A DNA stretch of 46,525 nucleotides from a virus. How positions within the stretch are numbered: position 1 is the first letter of the stretch; the number at the start of each line of letters is the position of its first letter. Under the pieces are notes generated by a model. It was given only the letters and a program-made list of their open reading frames with translations. It ran no database searches and was not told the DNA's origin. Where the stretch lies: positions 1 to 46,525 of IMG/VR virus record IMGVR_UViG_3300028827_000042; one strand, written 5' to 3'. The translations under genes were made by a program, and so were the position numbers. This document shows positions 33,961 through 43,002 of the stretch, in pieces.

Positions 33961-35690
33961 TATAAACCGACTTTAGGTATAGAAGGGTATTTTGAAATCG
34001 GAGCTGCAGTAATGCCTGGCAGCACCCCGACAGCCTTTCGACCTGACTTTGGTTCCAATAGTGTCGCAGCAATGTTCATATAATTCAAGGCGTGCGCGTA
34101 GTGGTCGTCCCCGGTACTAACCCAATTTATTACCCTATCGCCATGAGTATTGAACGACTCAACCCTTTTCATGTTACGCAAATGGGTGTGCAAGGTGAGA
34201 GTCTCAACACCTTTACAAAACCTCACCCTTCCTGCGTTTACCGCCTTTACAAGAAGGTCGAACGATGTGGAGCGTTCAGTTGTAAGGATACCTTCTTCGT
34301 CGTTTACCTTTATGTGCGTAAGCTGGCCCTTACTTGTGCTACGGGTGTAGTAGTTGGCATACCTAACACCAACTGGTGCCCCTGCTACAAACGATGAAGA
34401 TGTAGTGAAATCAGGGCCAGCGTCTATAACAGACTTAACAACCCCAAACATCTTTGAAAGCTCGTTAAGACGATACAACAAATAGCCTTCTGCTGTCTGC
34501 CTCACTCTCTCCATGTATATAACGTCGATCTTTCTGTCAACAGGTTTGCCAATCACAACCCAAGACGTTTTGCCAACGTCAACGCCCATGAGCGTGCCGG
34601 AGCTAACACCGTAGTCAGGAACCAGCGGATTGTACACCGTATTGTTTTCCATGACTTCAAGAATGAAACTATTTGAAGCATCTTCGTCAGGTAGCCCAAC
34701 CTTGAAGTTGACCCAATCAGATTTTTTAGCATAGTCTTCCAAACTCCTTAAAGTCTTACTAATAGGGTTATACCTTATAACATCGTAAGGAAATACCTGG
34801 TACCCGCTAACAGTGCGGTCTGGAAATTTGTGAACCCACTCACGTTTACTTGGGTCAGCCAAATTGGCTTCAGTAATCCTAGCACCACAAGAAGGGCATT
34901 TAAGCCAAGCACCTTCAATGTTGTACGAATCGTTAGACAAATCCTCCTTGTCTATATCGTGCAGGGCCTTGTCGAATCCTGGGATAACTACGTCGTCCAT
35001 AAACGACGGAAATACAGTGTCAGAGCACTTATCGCACTTTACCCCGTAATGGGCTTGTGTAGATACAGCGAATGCTTTACTTATGCCAAACCCCTCTACA
35101 GTGGGGGTGGAGAATCTTCTCTTGATACCTCCGTCCGCGGCGTGACCTAAGCGCGAAGAAAACGTAGTCATGGCCTGCTGATCAGAAAAGTCAACCTCGT
35201 CATGTACGAGAATGTCAGCTGGGACTGAAATAGCTCCTGTCTGCGTGTATGTGCCAAGTATGTACAGAAATGAAGTACCTATTTTCTTTAACTCAACATT
35301 GTCAATGTCCCTGTCCAGCGACTCACTGAGAAATTTTGAGGCTTTTATTACAGGGTCAAATCTGGATTTGGCGAACTTTGACGCAAACCCTGCTGTAGGC
35401 AGCGTGTAGATAGCTGTATGCTGCGGGAGGATGGACACCAGACCAAGCACAAGCCTGAGAGTTAATTCAGACACGCCAACCTGAGAACATTTGCGGCATA
35501 CCAAGTCTCTGGCTTGGTCGTTTACAATCCCTATCTGAAATTCGTGGTCCTTGAATGACCAAGGCTCTCCAGGCAGCTTAGGGTGGGCTGTGTTTATCTC
35601 TAACCATTTAGACAAGCGCGACATATCTACTGACGAGGCCACGCCTGTCCGTACACGCTCCATAAACATTGATGAGTAAGGGTTTGGCAC
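33960..35690 (-). CDS. Terminase large subunit (lambda gpA type)
   Basis: This 576-residue packaging motor shows the gpA-type ATPase with an adenine-site Gln region FKDHEFQIGI, a deviant Walker A CRKCSQVGVSE (residues 65-75), Walker B ILVHDEVDF (160-168), and a zinc-ribbon insertion with CDKC and CPSC near 215-275. The RNase H-like nuclease follows, with LMGVDVGK, VIDAGPD and a C-terminal DDHYAHALNYMNIA supplying acidic metal ligands. gpA-type terminases usually generate cohesive ends, so a cos site may exist in the full genome. It starts next to the o-spanin stop. Confidence 0.93.
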   Translation of the reverse strand: MPNPYSSMFMERVRTGVASSVDMSRLSKWLEINTAHPKLPGEPWSFKDHEFQIGIVNDQARDLVCRKCSQVGVSELTLRLVLGLVSILPQHTAIYTLPTAGFASKFAKSRFDPVIKASKFLSESLDRDIDNVELKKIGTSFLYILGTYTQTGAISVPADILVHDEVDFSDQQAMTTFSSRLGHAADGGIKRRFSTPTVEGFGISKAFAVSTQAHYGVKCDKCSDTVFPSFMDDVVIPGFDKALHDIDKEDLSNDSYNIEGAWLKCPSCGARITEANLADPSKREWVHKFPDRTVSGYQVFPYDVIRYNPISKTLRSLEDYAKKSDWVNFKVGLPDEDASNSFILEVMENNTVYNPLVPDYGVSSGTLMGVDVGKTSWVVIGKPVDRKIDVIYMERVRQTAEGYLLYRLNELSKMFGVVKSVIDAGPDFTTSSSFVAGAPVGVRYANYYTRSTSKGQLTHIKVNDEEGILTTERSTSFDLLVKAVNAGRVRFCKGVETLTLHTHLRNMKRVESFNTHGDRVINWVSTGDDHYAHALNYMNIAATLLEPKSGRKAVGVLPGITAAPISKYPSIPKVGL

Positions 35691-36044
35691 CTACCTGTTA
35701 GCCTCTTCTGATAACACTTTTATTAGTTTATCAGATTCGTCCATGTATTTCCTTGCGCCTTTTATGAACTTCAGTATTTCGACCATATTGAAAGACAGGT
35801 CCTCATATTCTTTAGGAGTGAGGCATATCAACGGAGAGGGGTTTGAAAGCACAGTGAAATCCACTTTGCGTGATTTTACAGGATCTGGCCTTGGCAGGTT
35901 GATTTCAAAAGACGCTCTGTCTATATCACTAGAAAGTCTAACGTCCAGAGGCTTTTTCGATGTCAGAAAACATCCTTGCAGAAGCGCCATTGATACGCTG
36001 CTCGATAATATCAGGAGTGTCTTTGATAAGTTTTTCAAGGTCAT
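35691..36044 (-). CDS. o-spanin, Rz1-like outer-membrane lipoprotein
   Basis: This is a 117-residue protein from ATG 36044; an in-frame TTG at 36053 would add three residues. It has a signal peptide with a basic N-region, a hydrophobic core (LLILSSSVSMALL) and lipobox LQGC (Cys25 from this start). The mature part contains DPVKSRKVDFTVLSNPSPLI and a C-terminal helix after LTPKEYEDLS, as in Rz1/LysC-type proteins. About 107 bases overlap the i-spanin gene in another frame, the classic nested spanin arrangement. It should link with the i-spanin across the periplasm and fuse the two membranes at the end of infection. Confidence 0.85.
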   Translation of the reverse strand: MTLKNLSKTLLILSSSVSMALLQGCFLTSKKPLDVRLSSDIDRASFEINLPRPDPVKSRKVDFTVLSNPSPLICLTPKEYEDLSFNMVEILKFIKGARKYMDESDKLIKVLSEEANR

Positions 36045-36324
36045 GGGTCTCAAACACCTTTAAGGTTTCGTAAGCCTCGTCTCTAGCCTTTGAATACTCT
36101 GCAGATAACTTAACTGAGGCTGCCCTGGCTGCTTCTATTTGAGTCTCCAAGCTACTAACATAATCAGCGTAGGCTGAATCTACAGCTGCCAGGCTACCTC
36201 TTAAAAGCTCGCTTTCTTTTTTAGCGTCCTTAAGCTCCTCAGCCATTGTTGTGTACCTATCAACTGCAAAATAAGCAGCAGACACAATAGCCAAAGCTGC
36301 GGACAGCTTAACCCACAGCAGCAT
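35938..36324 (-). CDS. i-spanin, Rz-like inner-membrane protein
   Basis: This 128-residue protein has an N-terminal membrane anchor (residues 2-20, LLWVKLSAALAIVSAAYFA), a long periplasmic coiled coil (about 25-90), and the C-terminal motif VFETHDLEKLIKDTPDIIEQ with RINGASARMF, which is typical of Rz-type proteins of many siphophages and prophages. The gene overlaps the endolysin by 17 bases and contains the start of the o-spanin in another frame. Its role is the inner half of the spanin complex needed to disrupt the outer membrane. Confidence 0.88.
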   Translation of the reverse strand: MLLWVKLSAALAIVSAAYFAVDRYTTMAEELKDAKKESELLRGSLAAVDSAYADYVSSLETQIEAARAASVKLSAEYSKARDEAYETLKVFETHDLEKLIKDTPDIIEQRINGASARMFSDIEKASGR

Positions 36325-36886
36325 TTGCAGACTCCACTAAAGCTTTTGCCAGCCTTCTGGCTATTACATTGGTAAGTGGGTTGTACTTTTTACTTTTTAC
36401 CAACTCTTTAAGGAACATGGGTTCGAGTATTGCAGAAGGCATTTGTGTTTTTCTAAGAAAATAGTCAACAACCTCGTCACCTTCAATGTCGCCTGAGTAG
36501 TCTTTATGGCTTGGTCTGTCCATCCTATACCAGCCCTCTTTTGCACCTCTGTCTATGTTGCCAATCTCCTTCACCAGAGCCGCTTGAGAAAGCTCAGCGA
36601 GCTTTTTACCTTTAACTGATCTTGGGTGGTATAACGTTTCGCACCCTGATATAACAGAGCGTCCTGGGTACGAGTTAAAGTGCATTTCGTAAGCAACATC
36701 AGCGTTGATTCCATTTATGTATGCCACCTTGAACTGCAGGTCGCCAACAGGAACCATAACAATGTCTCCCTTTGACTCAGAGGCTATCATACCGACCCAT
36801 TCAAGGGCTTTTTCGTACTCCGTTACACCGGCATATGTAGCCCCCTTCTTTCTTTGATGGTGCCCTACTGATAGCGCTATAAGCAT
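36308..36886 (-). CDS. Endolysin, N-acetylmuramoyl-L-alanine amidase (Amidase_3 type)
   Basis: This 192-residue single-domain enzyme shows the zinc-binding series expected of Amidase_3: SVGHH (His9/His10), Glu23, His69 in EMHFNS, and the catalytic Glu in SAILEPMFL near residue 155. It would cut the bond between muramic acid and the stem peptide. There is no signal peptide, so a holin is needed for export. The ribosome site is GAGGAT before ATG 36886. It heads the endolysin-spanin group, immediately before the terminase. Confidence 0.9.
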   Translation of the reverse strand: MLIALSVGHHQRKKGATYAGVTEYEKALEWVGMIASESKGDIVMVPVGDLQFKVAYINGINADVAYEMHFNSYPGRSVISGCETLYHPRSVKGKKLAELSQAALVKEIGNIDRGAKEGWYRMDRPSHKDYSGDIEGDEVVDYFLRKTQMPSAILEPMFLKELVKSKKYNPLTNVIARRLAKALVESANAAVG

Positions 36887-36936
36887 GTGTCAATCCTCAA
36901 AAACAACTTGCAGCTTTGAGACTACTACTTAATGAG

Positions 36937-38388
36937 TCAGTCTATGACTACAGTAGTCCTATCGTCAACAACCACTATTACATTGTCTGTAATCTTTACC
37001 CTGCCGTTGGTTAAATCTTTATAGTACGGAGTGCCGACTTCAAGCCCTCCTATGACTTTGATAATACGACCACTTTCGTATCCTGAATTAGCACTGTTAC
37101 TGCTTAGTAATGAGCTTGTGCAAGACTGGCAGTTGTAGTCTAAAGTTAAAGCAACGGCCACTTCTGCCACTGCTACAGAACCAGTGGCTTTCAGTAATGA
37201 GTTAGTCAAGGCTGAAGAAGTGTCTATTACAGCAGCTATTACTGCAGCTCCTACGCCTTCGTTAACTGACTGTACTGAGAACTGTACGTCAGACCCTGCT
37301 TGGACAAGAGAGATCGTCGGGTTCATAACGGAACTGACGCTTACATTCTCCCCAGCATCGGCGCTAACGAACCCGGACAAATCACTCAACCCAGAGGTCA
37401 TCGCAGCTGTACTATCTGCCCCTGAAGTAACAGACCAGTACACATTGTCTGTTATAGAATCAGTAGCTGCATACTTCTCAGACCCAGCAGAAACAACCGA
37501 AGCAATTTGGGCAGTATCAGTTGAAATTGCAGCTCCATTAGCTGAACCGGTCAATACTGTTGATGCCACTCCTTCTGCAGTAGTAAAAGATGTAACTTCT
37601 GACGGAACGCCGGCGTAAACTGCTGACAACGCTGATTCCAGATTACCCCTAACTGAGGCTGAAACATCTGCAATAGCAGTTAGTGAACTGCTTATGTCTT
37701 TTATCTGCTGTTGCGATATCGCTCCTACTCCAGCAACGGCACCAAAAGTAGCAGACACGTTTGCAAGATTACCGCTGACTGATGCAAGAATCTCTGCTGA
37801 AACTGTAATGCTACCTATCGGCCCGTCGGTTTTATCACTCGCATCGAAAATCGAATAGCCGATCGTCTGATTCTGCAGTGGCGTATTCGCCAGCGTGAAC
37901 ACCCCATCCCCAGACATTGAAACGCTGACACCATCTGGTGATGTGGTCAGATCGTAAATGCAAGAATCGCCAGCAACGACGGCACTGAATGCAGGATCAC
38001 CAGCAAACGGACTGTTGGGGTTGAGGTTGGCGTAATCGACGGTAAACGCCGTGATCGTCGTCCCGGCGCGCGGCTCGACCGTGACCTGCCTGCTCGCCGA
38101 AGCCGTGCCATCGCTGACGGTCAGCGTTTGCGCGGTGCCGTAGTCAACGCCAAATCCGTGCGGGCAATCCGCCGTAACCTGCGTTGCAGAGGCAACAACA
38201 TTGAGGCATGCAACACCAGCGACCGTAACGCCCGTAATACCAGCCAGGTTGCTGCCGGTAATCGTGATCTGGCCGTCAGCCGTGGCGATGTCTGCGCCGC
38301 GCGCGGAGCTGACAGCCGTGATCGCTGGCGCAGCCCCTGACGCAGCGGCCCACAGATTGACAGGCGACCACTCGTGGACAGCAGCCAT
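36937..38388 (-). CDS. Tail fibre-like protein with IPT/TIG domain
   Basis: This 483-residue protein begins with an IPT/TIG-type Ig fold at about residues 20-105 (DGQITITGSNLAGITGVTVA, then TQVTADCPHGFG), followed by a second Ig-like region (about 110-200). The remainder is Ala/Ser/Val-rich, low in charged residues, probably fibrous, ending with a short beta domain (GGLEVGTPYYKDLTNGRVKI). The composition changes within the gene: the N-terminal coding part is very GC-rich, the C-terminal part is not. It overlaps the upstream lectin-like gene by one base. A role in host binding or as a virion decoration is inference. Confidence 0.7.
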   Translation of the reverse strand: MAAVHEWSPVNLWAAASGAAPAITAVSSARGADIATADGQITITGSNLAGITGVTVAGVACLNVVASATQVTADCPHGFGVDYGTAQTLTVSDGTASASRQVTVEPRAGTTITAFTVDYANLNPNSPFAGDPAFSAVVAGDSCIYDLTTSPDGVSVSMSGDGVFTLANTPLQNQTIGYSIFDASDKTDGPIGSITVSAEILASVSGNLANVSATFGAVAGVGAISQQQIKDISSSLTAIADVSASVRGNLESALSAVYAGVPSEVTSFTTAEGVASTVLTGSANGAAISTDTAQIASVVSAGSEKYAATDSITDNVYWSVTSGADSTAAMTSGLSDLSGFVSADAGENVSVSSVMNPTISLVQAGSDVQFSVQSVNEGVGAAVIAAVIDTSSALTNSLLKATGSVAVAEVAVALTLDYNCQSCTSSLLSSNSANSGYESGRIIKVIGGLEVGTPYYKDLTNGRVKITDNVIVVVDDRTTVVID

Positions 38389-39539
38389 CAGGCGATACTC
38401 ACTGCCGCCGGGCCGCCCGCGATATTGGCGTCAGCCACATCTCCGACCACATAATAGACCGCCTGCCCGTCCGCCACATTTGCGGCATTGAGATCGATCA
38501 CCAACTGACCTGCCGCGTCGGTAGCAGCGCCAGCGCCCTGAGCCAAAATCCCGGCGGTTGCCAGATCCTGAGAGTCAAACACCACCCAATCGAGCGCAGA
38601 CAGATTGGCGGCACCGGTCAGCGTCGCCGTCATTGTCGCCGACAGCGTGCTAAATGCGATAGGTGCCAGAGTGCCGATGTTACCTGCAACATCCCTATGG
38701 GCGATGGCGACTTTGTAGGCTGTATTAGGCTGTAGCCCGGTCGCATCAGGCAGCGTGATTGTGCCAGCCGCTGCTACCGCTGCACTCACATTCGCAACAG
38801 CATTTGCGTAGCTGCCGTTTATGACCTCCGCACCAGCAGGGTCCGTAGGCTCCGATGCGAGATATACTGTCGCTGCCATCGTGCCCTCGCCAGTGTCAGT
38901 ATCAGCAGCGATGGTCGCAGCTTTCCAGGCCGGTGTTACAGCGCCGTTGCTGAGTACCGGGGCGGTAACATCTGCGTTTACACCAAACCCAGTGGCAGCT
39001 ACAGATATCCAGCCGCGATTACGGTTATTGCCGTACCTGATGCCGAATGCAAATTGCAGCTGTGCTGATGCGTGTGTCGTATCAGTAGCGGTTAACACAC
39101 TGGTACCATTTATTAACAGATCTAGTGCACCGGAGTTAGTGTCGTATGTCAGCTCTATCTGGTCTCCTAGTAGGTAGGTAACAGCTGTATTAAGTGCCAA
39201 ATCCACATAAACACCAGCATCAACACGCCTGATCTTGGCGCGATCAAGATCCGGGCCGAAATACGCCACATACCCATTGTTATTGGCGTCGAGAAACCCC
39301 ACAAAACTGTCATCTCCAGGCACATTAGACGGGTTGCCAAACTCGCCGAGAGCCGATAATACCTGCGAGGATTTGCTTGCTGTCGTCTGTGTTGCGATAG
39401 ACGTAACATCGACAGGCACTGGCTTGAGGATGCCTGTGTACATGCGAAACAGCCCAGATACAGTAAAATCCGGGTTTGACCAATCTCCGTCAGGCAGACC
39501 AGAAAAATCGTAGGCTATATCACCTGTTACTGTTGCCAT
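38388..39539 (-). CDS. Tail fibre-like protein with lectin-like and fibronectin-like domains
   Basis: This 383-residue protein has an N-terminal region (about 40-185) resembling a concanavalin A-like jelly roll (VGFLDANNNGYVAYFG, then YDTNSGALDLLINGT), followed by a fibronectin type III-like module near 190-300 (ADVTAPVLSNGAVTP, then LQPNTAYKVAIAHRDVAGNI) and an Ala-rich C-terminus. It is GC-rich. Similar arrangements occur in siphophage side fibres that bind carbohydrates. It lies between the beta-helix and IPT proteins and is probably part of the same adhesin set. Confidence 0.7.
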   Translation of the reverse strand: MATVTGDIAYDFSGLPDGDWSNPDFTVSGLFRMYTGILKPVPVDVTSIATQTTASKSSQVLSALGEFGNPSNVPGDDSFVGFLDANNNGYVAYFGPDLDRAKIRRVDAGVYVDLALNTAVTYLLGDQIELTYDTNSGALDLLINGTSVLTATDTTHASAQLQFAFGIRYGNNRNRGWISVAATGFGVNADVTAPVLSNGAVTPAWKAATIAADTDTGEGTMAATVYLASEPTDPAGAEVINGSYANAVANVSAAVAAAGTITLPDATGLQPNTAYKVAIAHRDVAGNIGTLAPIAFSTLSATMTATLTGAANLSALDWVVFDSQDLATAGILAQGAGAATDAAGQLVIDLNAANVADGQAVYYVVGDVADANIAGGPAAVSIA

Positions 39540-39542
39540 TTA

Positions 39543-41021
39543 TTACACCTCGTAGCCGTAAACACCAACCAATGACCGGTCGATGAGCCTATTATTTGCG
39601 TCAACAATGTTGTCAGCAGGGTAGCCGAGCAGATTCTGGCCCATTACAGTAACATCAGCAGATATCGACCAATGCTCTGTAGGGTCGGACGCAATATGGT
39701 CAGTAGTGTTCGGCGATGCGTCTATCACTGTTCCTGCGGAGAAATCATTGACTATGACATTCCAATCTATGTTGATCGGCCCGTCGCCCTGCGCAGTGCT
39801 CCGAATTACAACAGGGGCAAACAGCGTGTTGCGAAATAGCGTTACATTTTTTGGTCCAGTAAACCCACCTATAACAACATCTCCGCCACGAACATCATTA
39901 AATGCTATATACAGGTCATCATGGAATGCCTGACTCGGAGAATTGATTGTCAGGCTGCCAGAGTCGCCTCTGATCGTATTGCCGAACCACACAGTGCCAC
40001 TACTAGACGATTTGCCATTGAGTGCCGTATAGCAGCCAGGAGACATTGTTATATCGTTGTAGAATGCGCCCAAATCAGCACACCCGTACATCTCTACTGA
40101 TGGGATTGCCTGATTGTGCAGCGTGCAGCACTGCATCAGCAGATTCCGTTTTCTGTAGCTGTTGTTACCATCATCAGGTGGAGGCGAGGTTGGAACTACG
40201 CCATTGTACAGCTGGTCGTTGAGAATCTGGAAGTAACCTAGATTGTCGTGCAGAGGGTCTATGGACGATCCTGCATCTGTCAAATCAAACAGCACTATAT
40301 CGTCACCATTCTCGACAAAAACAAAATTATTCAGCGTGTTAGCTGTTGTCAGGCTCCCAATAAAAAACCTACTGAACACACGGAATGTAACATGTTTCCC
40401 GGCAACCAGCTGATCGATTACCGCAGACTCTCCTGGGTATCCGATAAACCCCTCGACATCGGCAGTCCCAATCGTTATGTGATATGTCCCCTTATACGGC
40501 ACATCCAGAGTATCTGGCATCTGATGCGTGCCGCCTCTGAGGTAAACAAATTTACCAGCCGTGCCGGCATTGCCAGGCCAAACATCTGCTATCTGCTGAT
40601 AGGGCGCATTGATAGTGCCGTCACCGCCGGGAGCTGCGGCGGGATCAATAAATAAAAACTGCGCTGCATCTACTGAGACAGACCACGCCAAATTAACAGT
40701 TGCCCCGTCAGCATCAACAATGTCGATATCCACATCAACAATGCCAGATGTTGGAGCGATAAACCTCAACACACCCTTGCTATCTACTGACCCGCCAGCA
40801 GGACTATTAACGGTGTATGTCAACGGCAGCTTGCCAACAACGGCCAACGGCACCGAATACTCTATCCCAGGGTAGGCAACCGTGTACCTGCCGGCAGACA
40901 TCGACCTCGTAGTTGGCTGTATTACACGCATGTTGCCTGCGCCTCCACCGCCCGGCGGGTGCTCCAGCACACCACCCGCGCCGCAACGCATCTGGATGTC
41001 GGTGGCGACGGTCGGGATCAT
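39543..41021 (-). CDS. Beta-helix tailspike-like protein
   Basis: This 492-residue protein has an N-terminal attachment and Ig-like part (residues 1-115), then a segment with the motif FIDPAAAPGGDGTINAPYQQ (about residues 125-150) that introduces right-handed parallel beta-helix proteins of the pectate-lyase superfamily. Repeated short strands follow, with NNFVFVENGDDIVLF, then TVWFGNTIRGDSGSLTIN and NVTLFRNTLFAPVVI. Such spikes often bind or cut surface polysaccharide. Catalytic residues could not be identified. The start MIPTVATDIQMR is preceded by a weak ribosome site. Confidence 0.75.
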   Translation of the reverse strand: MIPTVATDIQMRCGAGGVLEHPPGGGGAGNMRVIQPTTRSMSAGRYTVAYPGIEYSVPLAVVGKLPLTYTVNSPAGGSVDSKGVLRFIAPTSGIVDVDIDIVDADGATVNLAWSVSVDAAQFLFIDPAAAPGGDGTINAPYQQIADVWPGNAGTAGKFVYLRGGTHQMPDTLDVPYKGTYHITIGTADVEGFIGYPGESAVIDQLVAGKHVTFRVFSRFFIGSLTTANTLNNFVFVENGDDIVLFDLTDAGSSIDPLHDNLGYFQILNDQLYNGVVPTSPPPDDGNNSYRKRNLLMQCCTLHNQAIPSVEMYGCADLGAFYNDITMSPGCYTALNGKSSSSGTVWFGNTIRGDSGSLTINSPSQAFHDDLYIAFNDVRGGDVVIGGFTGPKNVTLFRNTLFAPVVIRSTAQGDGPINIDWNVIVNDFSAGTVIDASPNTTDHIASDPTEHWSISADVTVMGQNLLGYPADNIVDANNRLIDRSLVGVYGYEV

Positions 41022-41027
41022 CGGTAT

Positions 41028-41447
41028 TTAGGCGTTACCGTCAGTGAACCGTACCAGGGTGACGTTTACTGTCTGCCCAGGGGCAATAGTAGTGTTGTCG
41101 ATCTCTACATCAGCTCCACTGCCTGTCAGTCCCACGGTGCCGTCCATAACGAAAGCCCCGTCTCTATCCACAATACGCGCCCAAGTGGCTACAAGAGGGG
41201 AGGGGGCTGGGGCTGACGCTTCTGATGTTACGGCGTTAGCAGTAGCCACGCCAGCTACAGGAGCTGGGAAAGACGGGTTTTGAAACTCACACTCAGCCAG
41301 TAAGGTGGTGGCCGCACCGCCCTTTGCCGGTTGAACTCCATCGTAGAATCTGATGGTGCCAGCAGGGTTGGTAGTACCAGAGTCAATGGCAAGACCAATC
41401 TGTTGCACTCGATTGTTTCTGAGCGTGTCATTAAATGCCCAAGTCAT
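41028..41447 (-). CDS. Phage tail-associated protein of a common siphophage type
   Basis: This 139-residue protein has the pattern AGTIRFYDGVQPAKGGAATT followed by LLAECEFQNPSF, then an ARIVDRDGAFVMDGTVG segment. I know this pattern from proteins encoded beside tail fibres in many siphophages and prophages, with an all-beta fold and no proven role. It probably belongs to the virion's distal tail. It has a ribosome site AAGAGG upstream of ATG 41447. Confidence 0.75.
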   Translation of the reverse strand: MTWAFNDTLRNNRVQQIGLAIDSGTTNPAGTIRFYDGVQPAKGGAATTLLAECEFQNPSFPAPVAGVATANAVTSEASAPAPSPLVATWARIVDRDGAFVMDGTVGLTGSGADVEIDNTTIAPGQTVNVTLVRFTDGNA

Positions 41448-41459
41448 TTTGCTTACCTC

Positions 41460-41648
41460 TTAGTCTTTACGGTATTTGGTTTCAACGGACGAAACAAACG
41501 CTGAAGCCGCTTTTCTGGCTTCCTCTTGGTTATTGGCCTTGCCTGAAGACTGTTCAAGAACTTTTCCGAAAACGTCGTAGATCCTTACTGACCATGAAGT
41601 CTGGTCTATAACGGTTTCATTGTATGCTGTGTGTGTCTTTAGGTTCAT
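41460..41648 (-). CDS. Small protein of unknown function
   Basis: This is a 62-residue protein from ATG 41648, chosen because GAGAG lies about 11 bases upstream; the frame extends to 41717, but that would overlap the preceding gene. It has an N-terminal NLKTHTAYNETVIDQTSW, a strand WSVRIYDVFGKVLEQSSG and a C-terminal helix. I do not recognise it. It sits between two beta-rich tail-associated genes. Confidence 0.6.
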   Translation of the reverse strand: MNLKTHTAYNETVIDQTSWSVRIYDVFGKVLEQSSGKANNQEEARKAASAFVSSVETKYRKD

Positions 41649-41664
41649 CGTTTGATACTCTCTC

Positions 41665-42012
41665 TTAAAGTAGATTGTTCCTGTAAATATACCCTCTAAG
41701 AAACCGCATCGAGTCATTAAGGTGCACGGACCATTTATAGCACGGTTTCACAAGAGTAGCTATATCCTGACTAGAAAGCTGGACTGTTACTTGTCCTGAG
41801 CTTCCGCCTAAAGTCACCTTATCCAGGTGTGTCCCTGTAATGATGTCAACTCCAGAGTCAACATCATAGATTCTTAGTTTGGCGGTAAACCCGTTTAAGT
41901 TAATTGGGTTCAGATTTTTATCGAGGTAAGCAAAGGACTCGGAAAACGAGGTGCCGTCAACCAAGTTAAGGTCAACATGCAGTGATTTTCCTTCAAAAGT
42001 GTAATCGGCCAT
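41665..42012 (-). CDS. Tail-associated beta-sandwich protein, BppU N-terminus-like
   Basis: This 115-residue protein has DLNLVDGTSFSESFAYLDKN, followed by GFTAKLRIYDVDSG and SGQVTVQLSSQDIATL, and closes with YKWSVHLNDSMRFLRGYIYR. That pattern resembles the N-terminal domains of baseplate upper proteins (BppU/DUF2479) and similar virion adaptors. It probably attaches a fibre or spike; the name is by pattern only. Confidence 0.6.
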   Translation of the reverse strand: MADYTFEGKSLHVDLNLVDGTSFSESFAYLDKNLNPINLNGFTAKLRIYDVDSGVDIITGTHLDKVTLGGSSGQVTVQLSSQDIATLVKPCYKWSVHLNDSMRFLRGYIYRNNLL

Positions 42013-42064
42013 GACGCAGCTCTATAAATTAAGTGGTCATTATCAATCGCCACACGACTACAAG

Positions 42065-42589
42065 TCAATCAACTTTGTCCAAGCCCTTTTGCAGTGTTTC
42101 AAAAAACACCTCTTGCTGCTCCTCTGGCAAAGTCTTTACCGCCTCCACAGTGGCTTGCTCAACAAGCCTCATGCGGTTCTGGTTGATGATTTTGTCGTGG
42201 AACCTCATTAACGACCCTAGCAAGGTGTTGGAACTGGAGATAAGCTCCTTGGCATCACGAGGGGTATGCCCATCCTTGATTTGGCCATTCTCATCCATAA
42301 TCATGTCACGCAATGCCCTCACCGCCTTTATCTGTTCGTTTACCTCCTCAGCCAAGTCAAAATTAGCACCATAGCCAGGATCGGTCCTGCTGCCTGATCC
42401 GCGGCTTACCACCCCTGCCGCTCTGAAATATGCAGGGTAACTGTCAACAAGTGTGTCAGCCAGTAATTGCATTTGTTGTTCAGAGATAGCCTGCTGCCTT
42501 GCCGCATCAATAATCTGGTTCACAGCATACACCAGCTGTTTGTTAAGTGACCCTTCTCCAAGCCCCTCCTCAAAAGACCTGATAGACAT
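42065..42589 (-). CDS. Helical protein of unknown function
   Basis: This 174-residue protein has predicted helices throughout, a Gly-rich loop (VVSRGSGSRTDPGYGANFDL), and a C-terminal half DAKELISSSNTLLGSLMRFH followed by DKIINQNRMRLVEQATVEAV. The C-terminal half looks somewhat like small terminase subunits, which are DNA-binding helical proteins, but no HTH is clear and the large terminase is more than 6 kb away. Its start overlaps the previous stop (TAATG). Confidence 0.6.
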   Translation of the reverse strand: MSIRSFEEGLGEGSLNKQLVYAVNQIIDAARQQAISEQQMQLLADTLVDSYPAYFRAAGVVSRGSGSRTDPGYGANFDLAEEVNEQIKAVRALRDMIMDENGQIKDGHTPRDAKELISSSNTLLGSLMRFHDKIINQNRMRLVEQATVEAVKTLPEEQQEVFFETLQKGLDKVD

Positions 42590-42978
42590 TACTGCCTCTC
42601 CTTTTGGTTTGTGGTTTCGGTAATTTCCTCAAGCATGGCCAGCTCCTCTTCCACGGTGACAAGGTCAGTGCCCATCTGTAGCTCGTCAGCCAGGTCTTTC
42701 AACGACTGCTGAGAAAAGGTCTCTGGCCTAAGTACAGACAAAAGAGCGCCTGCAATAAATGCAAGGTCTCTGTTTCCAGCCGGATGCCTGTTAGCTTCGA
42801 TAACAGCTCTTAACAGCTTGTCCATCTTGTCTGCTACAATGTCGTATCTCCAAAAAAACACTGACTTGGCAATGTAGTGAATAAGCATCAGCATTGACGA
42901 AACGACGATACACGAGGTGACAAACAGCCCAATATAGGTTGCCCATACAGCAGCATAAGGCACTTGCGAGATTTCCAT
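42589..42978 (-). CDS. Membrane protein of unknown function
   Basis: This 129-residue protein has one strong transmembrane segment (about residues 12-37, with IGLFVTSCIVVSSMLMLIHY), then a polar domain with RHPAGNRDLAFIAGALLSVL and an acidic helical C-terminus. It has a good ribosome site (AAAAGGA) 7 bases before the start and is the first - strand gene on one side of a divergent promoter region. It could be a superinfection or lysis-related membrane protein, but nothing specific was recognised. Confidence 0.7.
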   Translation of the reverse strand: MEISQVPYAAVWATYIGLFVTSCIVVSSMLMLIHYIAKSVFFWRYDIVADKMDKLLRAVIEANRHPAGNRDLAFIAGALLSVLRPETFSQQSLKDLADELQMGTDLVTVEEELAMLEEITETTNQKERQ

Positions 42979-43002
42979 TGTATATTCCTTTTAGGTGCGT
43001 TC

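Noticed and set aside
42065-42589. Small terminase subunit
   Set aside because: The C-terminal half is weakly reminiscent, but there is no clear DNA-binding HTH and the large subunit is more than 6 kb away; left as unknown.
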